DNA of 64,000 nucleotides from Petrolisthes cinctipes. Lineage: Eukaryota > Arthropoda > Malacostraca > Decapoda > Porcellanidae. Every line of letters begins with the position of its first letter. Position 1 is the first letter of the stretch. This document shows, piece by piece, positions 23,301 through 34,900 of the stretch. The stretch is taken from NCBI GenBank assembly GCA_033782935.1, contig JAWQEG010001330.1, forward strand, positions 256,501 to 320,500. The letters run 5' to 3'. The position numbers and the translations under genes are program-made. The notes under the pieces were generated by a model. That model saw only the letters and a program-made list of their open reading frames with translations. It was not told the DNA's origin and made no database searches.

Positions 23301-24659
23301 GAGGGTTCCTTGTTGATGACAAAATGAGAACTAGCGTGAAGAATGTATTTGCAGCAGGGGATGTCTGTTCTCCTGGATGGAAGTTGGCAAAGCACTGGTT
23401 TCAAGTATGTAAATCATGAGTACAGTTGCCTGCAAAAGTTTCAATACACATTAAAGTAACTTGAGCAAATTATCGATCCTCGTTTTCAAGTAAACTTATC
23501 TCAGCTTTGCTTTAAGGGGAGGTTCTTGTGTTAGTAAATTGGAAGGTCTCCGATTCCTCCAAACAATGCCACGGTATAGTTAGGAGGAATCAGTAGCCTT
23601 CTAATTTATCAATAAAGAGAACCTACCCTTAACAAGTAAAATCCTGCTCATTTTATCTTCTTTCAGCTGCTCTCTATGAATAGGAGATCCGTGTTAAATG
23701 TTAAAAAATAAAGAAAAAGAAAAGAAAAAAATTAATTATACCATATTGTACTTATATTCAGATGCGACTGTGGACACAAGCCCGACATATGGGAATGTAC
23801 GTGGCAAAGTGCATGTGGGCAGAAGCAGTTGGAGAAGAAGTGTATCAAGATTTCTGCTTTGAGCTTTTTGTACACACCACAAAGTTCTTTGGGCATAAGG
23901 TCATCCTCCTTGGACTCTTTAATGGACAGAACTTAAGTGATAAGTATGAAGTCCTCCTCAGAGTTACAAAAGGTAAGCTAGTGGATTTGGGTATGTAGAG
24001 AGGTTATTTTAATATGATGAAGTTAAAGGACAGCATAAATAAGAAATGGTAGAAATCCATTATAGGCAATGCTGCCCACTTGAATTACAAGGGAGCTGTA
24101 CATATCACCACATCAGTTTTATGAATCAAGTTAATATTGGGTTTTCAGCTTTGACATACACACTTAACTGAATATCCTCCACTTTAGCCTCTCGGGCATA
24201 AGTGTTTTCATGGCAAAGGTGCCCTCCATGTTGTATTTAGGTCTCAACTACATGCCATCGTTATTTTCACTGCCTCCCCAACTGCTCTCCTATGCTGTCA
24301 GTCTATCCCACTTATAATACCTCAATCCAGTCTTTCCAAAATGAATCGAGTATATTTCTGTGATTCCTTCAATTCTCTGTTTAAAATATGGGTACTTTTC
24401 TAACTAGGACAGTTGACGTTTATATACTTTTTCTTATTTTAAGGCACTAAATGTGTGTTGTTGTTTTTTTGTTTTTCACAAAGGCACTGAGTATGTAAAG
24501 TGTATAATGGAGGATGGCAGACTACAAGGGGCAGTGCTGATAGGGGACACAGACCTGGAGGAGACCTTTGAAAACCTCATCTTGGATCAGCTGGATCTAT
24601 CTCACTTTGGGGCTGACCTGCTTCACCCAGGTGTTGACATAGAAGATTTTTTTGATTGA
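14379..24659 (+). CDS. PYROXD1: PYROXD1, pyridine nucleotide-disulfide oxidoreductase domain protein 1
   Basis: Nine coding exons with matching phases: 14,379-14,465; 15,424-15,624; 15,919-16,135; 20,508-20,662; 21,315-21,495; 22,892-22,996; 23,274-23,404; 23,762-23,972; 24,484-24,659. They join to 487 residues; vertebrate PYROXD1 is about 500. An FAD-binding VGGGIAG motif is at residues 17-23, an NAD(P)H-binding GNGGIA at 155-160 and a second FAD contact AAGD at 342-345. The C-terminal exons carry [11 protein letters not shown] and [18 protein letters not shown], characteristic of this family. The protein lacks the paired redox cysteines of classical disulfide reductases. It is a nuclear/cytosolic flavin oxidoreductase linked to protection of the tRNA ligase RTCB and to muscle disease in people. 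The start is preceded by TTGTAG, so a 5' UTR intron is possible; a second ATG follows directly. Introns carry many transposons. Confidence 0.95.
16450..17946 (+). mobile_element. 5'-truncated RTE-like LINE, copy 2, in PYROXD1 intron 3
   Basis: The sequence matches the minus-strand LINE at 61,633-63,998 from its [19 protein letters not shown] segment to the 3' end. Reverse transcriptase pieces include [12 protein letters not shown] and LFADDTG. The reading frame is broken by frameshifts near 16,840 and 17,190, by stops and by lost residues. The 3' tail GCTATAGATA continues as GATAGATAG at 19,924, after an inserted DNA transposon. Same strand as the host gene. Confidence 0.85.
18257..19115 (+). 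pseudogene. Tigger/pogo transposase remnant with PIP-box-like motif
   Basis: From the ATG at 18,257 the frame gives [10 protein letters not shown], a stop, then [20 protein letters not shown], the helix-turn-helix start typical of Tigger/CENP-B-like transposases. A frameshifted continuation contains REYNV and TIYDI. The DDE catalytic core is missing. From 18,865 a second open stretch contains [11 protein letters not shown] (18,931-18,954 covers QSDIRNFF). This fits the PCNA-binding pattern Q-x-x-[ILM]-x-x-F-F described for pogo transposase. A Ser/Thr/Pro-rich tail follows and runs into the hAT-type MITE. The copy cannot encode active transposase. Confidence 0.7.
19121..19286. mobile_element. 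hAT-type MITE, copy 2, inside the Tigger element
   Basis: Perfect 8-bp target duplication GCCAGCCT at 19,113-19,120 and 19,287-19,294. The ends are CAGTGTTGCCAGG and CCTGGCAACATTG. The 166-bp element is non-coding and matches copies 1 and 3. Confidence 0.9.
20176..20284. repeat. 109-bp near-perfect hairpin, probable foldback MITE
   Basis: ATACCAGG...TTCATCTCCACT...AACCCTTT...GGAAATC pairs with GATTTCC...AAAGGGTT...AGTGGAGATGAA...CCTGGTAT around a very short loop. It lies in PYROXD1 intron 3, about 220 bp before exon 4. TATA-rich sequence on both sides hides any target duplication. Confidence 0.75.
21045..21180 (-). mobile_element. LINE reverse transcriptase fragment
   Basis: The plus strand reads ATTGAACAACCATGGTGACA, the same word as at 62,643 in the intact LINE, with similar flanks. 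On the minus strand this encodes the [13 protein letters not shown] RT region with substitutions and stops. It is a short diverged fragment in PYROXD1 intron 4. Confidence 0.7.
21682..22388. mobile_element. hAT-like non-autonomous element with 8-bp target duplication AGCCTAAG
   Basis: AGCCTAAG occurs exactly at 21,674-21,681 and 22,389-22,396. The ends share CGGYCACACAGACGG, followed by subterminal TGTGGCCACACTGRCAGCGA arms on both sides. The GC-rich arms enclose a GTACTGG-rich minisatellite. It lies in PYROXD1 intron 5. The two open frames in it look like by-products of the repeats. Confidence 0.8.
21960..22195. repeat. Imperfect (GTACTGGTTATGAACTG)-type minisatellite
   Basis: About eight to ten imperfect copies of words such as GTACTGGTTATCAACTGG and GTGTACTGGATATCAACTGG fill the middle of the hAT-like element. 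Confidence 0.8.
22455..22705 (+). mobile_element. tRNA-derived SINE
   Basis: A box-A-like segment TGGCTCACCCGATAGAG lies near 22,486. A box-B GGTTCGATTCC, an exact match to the pol III consensus, lies near 22,529, with tRNA-like spacing. An unrelated body follows. The tRNA arms do not close well enough for a functional tRNA. It sits just right of the hAT-like element in PYROXD1 intron 5. Confidence 0.7.
23512..23632. mobile_element. TTAA-flanked foldback MITE
   Basis: TTAAGGGGAGGTTCTTG at the left pairs with GAGAACCTACCCTTAA at the right. Arms with AAATTGGAAGG and GATTCCTCC match the element at 8,072-8,233. Located in PYROXD1 intron 7. Confidence 0.75.
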
Positions 24660-24672
24660 GGTGGACATATGC

Positions 24673-24678
24673 AATAAA
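24673..24678 (+). promoter_or_regulatory. Candidate polyadenylation signal of PYROXD1
   Basis: AATAAA lies 14 bases after the PYROXD1 stop codon. This is close, so a later signal may be used instead. Confidence 0.4.
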
Positions 24679-26855
24679 CGACAAAAGGTATGTAAGGTAA
24701 GAAAATAGTGCAATATGAGGAATTTACAGATGGAATATAAAGCATTGAGGGGAGCCTGCCCTAGAGCCTCATGCTTTTTAGATATTGCTTTCACATGATT
24801 ATTATGCTCCAGTCAGTTTCCTACAGAATCGTCCTTGGTCATTCAGAATTTCCTTGCCTATACAAGTAAATTACTTCTTGCTAGAGTTTGCATTGACCTC
24901 AAAATTTATAGCAAAAGCAGATTTTAAGATACCCAGTGCTCAACTCAGGACCAATATTTACAATGTAACATTAGCACTGTAAAGAGGGACAGTAAGTACA
25001 AAGAAAAAAGAAGGAAAGGAGGGACAGTCAAAGAGCTGAAAGGGATCGACTTTGATCCAAAGGGCATCAAAACCCTTTTCAGCATTGCCCACATCATTGC
25101 AGGCAATACAGTACAATTAAAAAGCTTTCACCTGATTCAAGATTATTTATCAGCAATTTGGGTGAATGTACAAGTCATATTGTATAACCACTTGCCTAGG
25201 TTTTCCAACAATGTTCTCAACAAGAACTGGTAAGAGAGAGTACTGTACAGTACAGTACATAATTAACAGTGGGACACTATATACAGCATACAGTTTTTCA
25301 GAACAATATGTGTACTGGTACTGCTGACCTTGTGCCCTTTGTACCTCCATCACAATACTGATTGAGCAACTTCATCCAATGGTCACTGGCTTTTGTTTAC
25401 ATACATCTTACTTTGAAAAGCATTACAGTATATGGTGCTTCATACTAGACATGACAGTAATGCTATTATAGTACCAGTCAGCTAAGGCCATGTGGCATTC
25501 TACTAGTCATACTAAATTAACATTCGGATTCAGATGGTTGCCAGTCACTGAGAGCTTACACATTTGGGTGGTTAACAAAGGCTAGTTAAACATACTTTGA
25601 AATTGGTAGAAGCAAGTGTTGAAGCACCTAAGGACTGGATAACTATAACAAAAAATGTGCTATATCCCTTTTGTCAGCTGTGCCCAAGATTGTTTAAATT
25701 AGTTGAAAATGTTACAATACAATACTTATCCTTACACTGCATCTAGAGAAATATACATTTATAAATATTCATTTATTTCTCTACTCTCTTCACACACCCA
25801 CAACAAAGTATCACACACCTGACAGCAGGTAACAAGCATCAAACTCTTACAATCATTAACAAAAAAGAAACCTCTGGAATGAAGTCTTAGTCCAATCAAG
25901 GCTAGAAAATTAATAATATAAAGGCGTGATCATTCACACACTAGTGTCGCAGAGAAGGAAAAAAAACCACTATCTTACATCCACTATGAAGTAAATACAC
26001 AACAGAATCTGTCCCCAAAACATATTCCTCTTGGTAAACTGTAAAATTTTAGAGAATCTACTTCAAAATGAGGCAAGTTTTATATCCATGAAGTACCACA
26101 AAATAAAGCCAAATTGATTACCCAGTAATAAATCTCTTGAGTATTTCATATGCCCCAACACGTTTGTTTTACTACTTAAATATCTTTGTGTGAAATTCGA
26201 TGAGTTCTTTGAAATTTCAGCACATTATTGTGGATCCTGGTAATAAATCAATCTTGTGCTGGTGGGTACGATGACTTTATACTTTCATATTTTCTTGCCT
26301 CATGCAACTCTGAAAAAAATATTTGTATTATTAAACATGTATACCAATTTGTTTATTACTTTTTTATCATTTTCTATGATGCTGTTAACATAGAGGTGAG
26401 GAAATACAAAGCTTAACATATGTTAATACACTTCTTACAGGGCAAAATTCTGAATGTTTCTAAATTCACACTAGGCAAATTAAAGGGAACATTCAGTGCT
26501 TAAATCTCTTGTTTATATACAAAATTAAATAAACAAAATCAAGATGAAATATACACAATGGCAAAACCCTTACCAAAATTAGTGCATTATTAGATTAGGT
26601 ACAGGCTAAGATTTGCTCAAATAACGAGGGTAACAGCCATCATGTTTAATTCAATGAGAAACTCTACCTTCAGTATTACAGTAACTTTGTAATATGTTTG
26701 TATGGTCAAAATTACAATGAAGTAGCACCAAGGCCAGAGGGATTAGTCGGCAAGCATGGAAGTGGTAGAGAGAAACTAACTTGGAGAAAAGAGGAAGACC
26801 AGACTACAAATTGGAGCTATATGTGGGCAAAAGACAGGTAGAGGACAAGAAATTA

Positions 26856-27764
26856 CAGTACACCTCGGTCTCGTATAGAACGTCCAATAGGGCGATAGAA
26901 GACGTCATTTAATGTGAAATCGTTCTATGTGATACACGTAACTTATGGGGAAAATTACAATTGGTCGATCAATCACCAAAATTGTCCCTGAAATTAACAT
27001 AATACTTTTTTGTTTTTTCTTGCCTTAATCCTACAGGGATATATGTAAAATGCATATTACAATTCGTATTAAGGTTTTCGCAGGTGACTCACGTGACTGA
27101 GACGAGTCGGCAGCATCCGTGGTGGTGGTGGTATGGGGGAGATAGCGCGTGATCATCGTTTGTTTTCTTTTAATAACCATACGCTGGTGTTTCCTTCTCC
27201 TTTCTCTTTCCGAGAAATAACTGCCTTCTTTATATCGAAGGATATAGCATGACTGAGCGTTGAAGCTGGTGGTTAACTCGTAATCACTAAAAACGAGCGA
27301 GTCACACACAACGCAGGCTAGGGTGAATGGAGACAGGCCCTGAGGGTAGGGGCAGTGTTGCCAGGTCTGCTTAATGAAATTTCCCTAACTTCAACTTTAG
27401 AATTTCCTTTTATGCCTCGATTATTCCATGTTTACTCTTGAACATTGACGGTCTTTTTGGTATTTCTTCTGGTAAGACTTTCCCTGTTTACTTTTGAACA
27501 ATCTTTATATAATTTCCCTGTGTGGATTTCAAAATTCCCTAAAACAGGGAAATTTCCTTGCATCTGGCAACACTGGGTAGGGGGAAATGGCGGGAACACA
27601 CTCACCCACCCTGAGTCATTATGATTTCGCTCGTTTTGTAGAACGACTCCTCGGATTTGCTTCACTTATTTTCGCCACCCGTTCTATATGGATGCAATAG
27701 TTTTGTAAAATAATTTTGAGCTAATATTTTGGTCGCTCGTTCTATATGAGACAGAGGTTTACCT
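26856..27764. mobile_element. Pogo/mariner-like non-autonomous element
   Basis: The left end is CAGTACACCTCGGTCTCGTA after TA. The right end complement contains GTAAACCTCTGTCTCATA; both continue TAGAACG. The right end is slightly decayed and abuts a tandem duplication. Inside lies a hAT-type MITE at 27,353-27,575. There is no clear transposase reading frame. Confidence 0.6.
27353..27575. mobile_element. hAT-type MITE, copy 3
   Basis: Perfect 8-bp target duplication GGTAGGGG at 27,345-27,352 and 27,576-27,583. The ends are CAGTGTTGCCAGG and CTGGCAACACTG. 223 bp, non-coding, nested in the pogo-like element. Confidence 0.9.
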
Positions 27765-28012
27765 TGCTTGTACAATGTTTATATAGATGGAGTGATGAAG
27801 AGGTTTCAGTAGTAATAAAAGTTACAAGGAAAGAAAACAGTGCAGGGTAGAGAAAAGGGTGCTATTTTGAACCTGATGTATGCAGTACCTTGCTTGTACA
27901 ATGTGTATATAGATGGAGTGATGAAGAGGTTTCAGCAGTAATACAAGTTACAAGGAAAGAAAACAGTGCAGGGTAGAGAAAAGGGGGCTATTTTGAACCT
28001 GATGTATGCAGT
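27761..28012. repeat. 126-bp direct tandem duplication
   Basis: 27,761-27,886 is repeated as 27,887-28,012 with only a few mismatches (both begin ACCTTGCTTGTACAATG). It adjoins the right end of the pogo-like element. No gene is seen here. Confidence 0.9.
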
Positions 28013-28872
28013 GCTTGTGGTTTGCAAGTCTTCCAAGACTTGTAGGAGTGTTTTGCATTTATATATGCTTGTTGTTGATGCAATATGTAACAAAGACAGT
28101 AATGGCCTAGTCATATTAATTAATTACATGTAAACTTTATCATAACTTAGCAGGTATTAATTATAGTCATGCAACCAACTTTCTTTTCAATCTTTGCTGT
28201 ATTGCTGAGCTGTACCATTTTAAATCTTACGTCAACATTTAGCAATTTCATTTTTCAGTCGCAACACAGTAATATTATTTTACTTTGCATGGCAAAAACA
28301 TATCACTTCATATGATCTGATAATGCTTTAAAGTACTGTAAGATCATATTAATGGACTTTTTTTAATCATTATAATATTAATTATTCTGAAAACTCGTAT
28401 TTGTTATTTTAAGACTAGCTAAGAAAGTCTATATAACAGCATGAAGTAATACAAAAAGCTGATAAAATATTACTGCCTACTTACATGCACCCATATTTGT
28501 ATAAAAAATAAAAAGCTCTATAACATGGCACATAACATACCAGTACAGTAAGTTAGTGTTAGTATAAAATAATAATGACAACATACAGTATAAATTAAAC
28601 AAAATGGAAGCAGCATGCAGATAAAACTGTAAGGCAACTACAGTATAAGACAAACAATGAAAATAAGGAAAAGTAACTGAAAGCACAAGAATAGCAAATA
28701 TATACTGAAAAACCGTTGAAACTAAAATGGTATATGCATATTAAGCAAGCAAGCAAGCAAGAATGAAGACATTTAATTTAAAACATAAATTATGAAGAAA
28801 TATACCATCACATCAGATGCAAGCAAGCAAGTACCTTCCACCAAAAGCACCTAAATGAGTCCTGGCTGAGCC

Positions 28873-28945
28873 TTAGTTCTGCTTTTGCTGGTTAAATCTG
28901 TAAGACTTATTGTAGTAGGAGCCATAGACCATCTTCACCTCCTGG
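28873..28945 (-). CDS. RPN2: Optional RPN2 terminal exon giving a Tyr-rich C-terminal tail
   Basis: A pyrimidine-rich tract and CTACAG precede this exon. Joined to exon 14 at the GTAAGT donor (last base 29,990), the frame stays open and adds DQEVKMVYGSYYNKSYRFNQ plus QKQN before TAA. The donor overlaps the stop codon used when the intron is retained (GAG TAA GT). The phase fit and the codon-like composition argue for a real exon. Which end is used cannot be settled from DNA alone. Confidence 0.65.
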
Positions 28946-31900
28946 CTGTAGCCCCACAGAGAGATTAAGAAAGGGAGAGAAAGAGGAAGCTACTTGTTAC
29001 TCTTGTTAAAAAAAATTTGATTAAATTAATATATTATGATAATAATAACAGACACAAGCAGCATTAACGATAATCACCAACAAGTTACATTTAATTCCTG
29101 ACAAAGGGAACTTGCTACCATAGGTATTACCTGATGCACCAAACATATATACCCGACTAATCTCATATCACATTAACAGTATGCCTCTCTATTTGCATTG
29201 TTTACTGAAACCATACCTTTGTTTCTCAGAGACATATTTGGTCCAAGCTGTACTCTAAGGTTTGAAGTAGCTATAGATAAGACAGCATCCACTGTATAGT
29301 ATATGGTACACTGTAGTTCAAGTGTACATTATGCAAATTTTCTGAATGAACCATCAATCTTCGTTAGCTTAGTGAATTAAAATCTCAAAAAAAATGTAAC
29401 CATATCTTTTTCAAGTTCAGGTTGTGGTTTACAAGAAACCTGTTAATTCATGAAATTGACTGAAACTCATGATGTGACAATTAAAAGACAAGACAAACAC
29501 ATTCCTAAGATAACAAACCAATAAAGACTAGGCACACTGATAACATTTAATTAACCCCTAAGAACCTATGGACAACGATTGATGTTTCAGCTTATCTTCC
29601 TCTATTAACGATGAACACCAATCGACATAGGGCTATAAAAAACCGCATGGGCTATATCTAGCCCCTTCATTGGTGTGTAAAATAAAGCTCTACAAACCTA
29701 TATGAAAAAAACTAACCTTCAAGTAACTTCAAAATTTGGGTGTGTTTTGCGGCTGGAGGACCAGGCATAGTCCAGGAATTGCAGTTCTTAGGGGTTAATT
29801 CATCTATACTTATCAAAAATATTTAATTATTAGATCCAAATTACAAGGTAACAAAATGTTCTTATAAGGATGGATCCACCTACTGTATATTTTTCTGGCT
29901 TAAGCTCCAGCCCCTGCTATTAAGATCAAAGACGAAACATGTCTAAATAGCCACAACCAGAACGAAGTGAATGCTATTGCTATACTTACTCCATCCTCTT
30001 AGCAGCTATGGAGGACAGCATGTAGTTACCACTAAAGAAGGTGACTACTCCAATCATGAAGAGATAACGCAGGGTAGTGAACATGTCCAACTGCAGCCAG
30101 AACAAACAGAACAGCCCTAGGATACCTGAGGGAAAAAATTGATTGAGGATCAATTATCTGTGGAGAATCTACATAAAGATTGTGTGTTTAAGAACATAGG
30201 GAGGGACTCGACTGAAATGCTAAAATCATATGAAAAGACCTGTAATTTACCAGAAATAGTCAAAATTTAATATATATGATACAGACACTCCTTTAGTTAT
30301 GCACAATTAACATTCAAAGCTTCACTGAGCAAATAATTTCTCACCAATAGTTTTGAATGTCAAATAAATACTTAATCAGCAGCTTTGTGGATGGAGATGC
30401 TGTGCTGATGAGTGACTATAAACAGGCCTCATTCCCTGTCATTGCCTATATTATTGTTGCACAAAGAAGGGTGCAAACAAGGGAAATAGGAAGGAAAGGA
30501 AAAAAAAACTTCATATACAACCTACTAGATCATATGGCTGGAAATATGTAACTATGTAACTATTTCTTCAACGTGTCGATTAACATATCTCAAGTTAGTC
30601 AAAGCCTGTACATAATCTCCCAATTTACTCATTGCCTCAAATTACAAAATATCTCGATACACCCATTGTTTGAAGTTAGTCACCACCCCAAATCCCAATT
30701 CCTACAGTTTACTCAATGTCAATTCACATAATGTTACATTTACTTAATACAGTATATCAATTCACAAAATGTCTCGAATCATACAATGTCTCGTTACTCT
30801 TTACCATAATTTACTCATTATCTTGGGTTTCAGAACTTCTCCGCAACAGCCAAACAAAAGATGATAACAATAATACCCAAAACAGGAGCTCGGGGCTGCT
30901 CGGCCAGACAGCATGAGGAACTTCAACAACAACAGTAAATATGAAAGTGGCTTTACTTTTGCTGCAAGCAAAGGACACACCAGTACAGCTCTCCCTTGTA
31001 ATATGATTGGGTTACATTTTCAAAAACCTGATTCTACTACTGTACATGTAATAATACTACATACAGTAAATTAACTGTTATATTTTCTATCCACAATAAA
31101 GAATATAACAATTTTAAACTTTTTTAGACTTACCGGCCAACCCAATGTGGAACACGATAGCAGAGAATGTAAATGGGAAGCTGGAGATATTCACACCAAG
31201 CTTGTACCACTGCACATGGAAAAAAGGAAAACATTTGTACAATACATTGAGATCCTGGTTGGTTCTTGTTTATAAACATTGTTTTGTATGATTGTCGTGT
31301 ATATGATATTAACTATCATGTATATTAACATTTAATTTATGCAATATTAAACAGTCAAAAGATCAATGTTTCATGTTTGTTTACATAGTGCTTGCTCTGA
31401 GGCAGTGGAGTGGGTAAGTATTATGACCTGAGGAATGAGATACCCTACTATAAACCCAATGTTTATTATACATTATTTTTTATTAACACAACCTCTTTAG
31501 AATCATAATAATCATAAAATTGAGAGGTACCTGTCCAGCAAATATATAATTAATTAGAAACCGAGTGCCTCAGTACTATGAGGTGAGACTTACCATGATA
31601 AGGAGAACGAAGAGGGGAAGGATGCAGAGGACAGTGAAGGTAGTAGAGACAAGACTGGAAGGCCGTTGGTCAGGGCTACGGAAAACGTGCTTTATTTCTG
31701 GGCGAACCTGCACAGAAAAAATTTATGAGATTATACTGTACAGTTCAGTTGGCATTTATATCATGGTTCCTGTGTTTTTCATATCCCAGCAAGTAACTTT
31801 TTCACCAAAAAAAGCAAGCACTCCAATATGGTAAGTAAATATAACTTGCCTTATATGTATACTCATTAGGTGAGGATTGTGATGAAAGAGAAGAGTCCGG

Positions 31901-34900
31901 GAAAGTTAAGGATATATCAGCAAGATGCCAGAGAGTTGGGTTGCTAATACAGGCATCCCCAACCACCAACTCCACTGAATACAAGCCACTCACACCTCCA
32001 AACTCCTTCACACTGCTGCTTACATCCTAGAAATAAAATAAGTCATAAGCTTGTGTGCCTATTCTGAAAGTTATTTATAAAAAAAAGTCATAAGATTACC
32101 GGGAAGAATCATGAAGGGTAGATGTATGTCCATGAACTGCCATGAAGTGAAATAAGGACTCGCAATCTATGTACTGATATATAGTCACAAAAAAAAATAA
32201 TAATAATAATAATATCCAGTCCAACTAGAAATTGGAAAATTATATCATTAATAAATATATATGGCCCACCTAAAAGACATAAACAAACTTACAAATAAAT
32301 CATTCCCTACTTACAATATCAAACTTGTAAAGATCATTTGCGTCAGTTTCAGCAACAAAGATAATCTCGCGAGCAGAGTCCACATGTGTGATCTTGACAA
32401 AGGCTTGATGGACCCGTGTGGGACGGCCAGATGCTGTGTCACGCACCAAGAAGCGAAGCATCACGCGCTGGTGCTGGTCTGCTGCCAGATTTTCTCCCAA
32501 AGTGCTGGGATAGGTCACTCTGTCCAACAACAAACCTTACATTACTGTGCTCCTTATGCAGAGATTCGGAGAAATTACATTCAATAACGTCAGCTACAGC
32601 TTCATATGATCACCTCAAAATGAACAAGTTCAGATATACAGGCACACTAAGGAATTCCTTGAATACCATATCATTTTTTCTACCACATCTGTCATGCATC
32701 TGATGACAGGAATACCAATCATTACATTACATTATACATCATGACAAAATTTACCTTTGGAGACTGGGTGCAGTGGACTGATCTGAATCAGCAGTGCCAA
32801 TCTCAACTGACTGGATGCTGATTGCAGTGAGAACCTTGAAAGTTAGTGTTGCAGCAGTATGGCCCACAAGTCGAGTGTCAGAAGCATCTGCACTCACTAC
32901 CAGCCTGTAGAATCCACGTGCTGGGCCTCGAGACATCACTTCCAACTCATACACACCTCTAGTAAAGTAATGCCAACACACAGGTTACAAAAAGTTCATT
33001 TCATGTTGAGACGTTATTGTCACAGATTACACACCAAGTAATGATGCTATATTATCAAAATTATAAAAAGTTTTTCGGGTGAAACACATGACTCACTCTG
33101 CGCCGGCAAGTGGAGCAAGCTTCTCCTTGGATATTATCACTACTTCATCAGACTCTCTAGTAGCAGAGTCAGCTGTTACTTTGAGTGGACCAAGACTATT
33201 GCCCTTCAAGTCTGTCACCCGCACCTATTAAAGAGAAAACATGTAAAGATGTTGATAGAACACTTGACTACATACTTACTTCATCTTCAAAATATGCCCT
33301 GACATCATTGTATTGTATCACTTCTGGCTCCCATTCACAGAGACAAACATTCGATAAACCATTTCTACTCTCCCACCTTTAACACCCTCTATTTAGGGGG
33401 TGCTGGGGTCAGTTGGCCATTGCTTATAAACTTGTATTATTTGGAGCATTATGTTGATTCTTGTCAAATAACCTTTCCTGATCCCAACTCTTTTTAACAT
33501 ACAACAAATGTTACCATCATCTCCTAGGTCTTACCTTTCTTTGCCCCTCAAATTCACTCATACACATATTTCTCCACTCTTGTAAAATGAAATGTACCTT
33601 AGTCATATAGCACAAAGTATGTTTTAATGTGAGTATTCCTAGTACAGTAATGTACAAAACTAGGTTTTACATATTGAGAAATAAGTTACAGCATAAAAAT
33701 AATGCTTTACTAACCTGGACAGTGGGTGCATCTGCGCTGATGGCTACATTGCTGGCAAGAGTGATTGCAACTGGTACATGAAACCTAAAATGAAAAACAT
33801 TGCAAATACAATTATATGGTATTAACATTATCCTCCACCTAAAACCATGTACTCCCATGAAGTCCTCATATTGAAGGCACTCCCATTTGGTCCTCATAAT
33901 TATGCAAAACATAATCATTATTGATTAATAGAGAAAAGTGGCACACATTCTATTCAAAGAGAAATATTAATGTAACCAGATTAGTAAATATTGCTGTTTG
34001 GAGTTCTTAACAATTCTTATATCTAACTTAAATGTTATGACAATATGCTAAGCAGTGATAGGCCTAATATTGAAAGAATAGAACAAATGAGGAACTGGGA
34101 AGGATAATGAATGATAATTTCACTAAAAATCAAAAGCTGTTCTGGAGAGATCAGGATATGAAAGACTGAAATGGGAAACAAGGGTGATATTGTGGAGAAC
34201 TGGAGTGGTAGGTCATTTGAGGATGTAAAAAGGAAAAAAAAAACAATTAAAGAACACATGAAAATATCTGATTCATTGCTGCCTTCTCGTTGTTGTTGTT
34301 GATGTTCTCCCGGGGCAGAATGGCCTCCTGCCCCACAGACCACTGGTACACTCTGGTCGCAGTGAAAAAACAAATTAAAATAAAGGAGGGGCTGCCCCTA
34401 TATGCCTGGGCTACCGAAGCACATCCCAGGGAAATGGGACCAGAGCATACTGGACCAGGGAGTCTGGGGCCTCCAACCGCCAGGGAGATTGGGGAAAGGT
34501 CTTTGATCCCACAGTCAGTGCTATGGGCCCAAGTCCACATTACAACAAAAGCTACAAGTGGGGCAGCACCTTCTATGAGACAAGTCCTGAAGGGACCATA
34601 AGGGGGAGGGAGTTTACACTGCTGCATGCAAAGGGAAATGCACCCCAGTGTGCTGGCGGTAATACACTTTAATAATATTAATCTAACTAGAGGCAGATAA
34701 ATTTACATGTACAGGAAAACATAATAAAATTTGTAATACTAAAAACAGCAAGCTAACATAATTACTTACTTGTTATTTGTAAACATGGATACTGCTTCCA
34801 AAAGGTAGTACACACCCTTTGGCATCTGAACAGATTTGCGGGTCATGAGGTAGTTTGCAAATTTGACAGCCTGGTCAGGCTTGATGGGTGGAGTTTTATT

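Noticed and set aside
27031..27309. 92-residue minus-strand frame as a transposase fragment
   Set aside because: I see no DDE or DNA-binding motif, and it lies wholly inside a non-autonomous element.
34247..34627. Open frames on both strands at 34.3 kb as possible genes
   Set aside because: The same sequence recurs at 60 kb with a retroposon-type (CAA)n tail and frames that are not conserved between copies.
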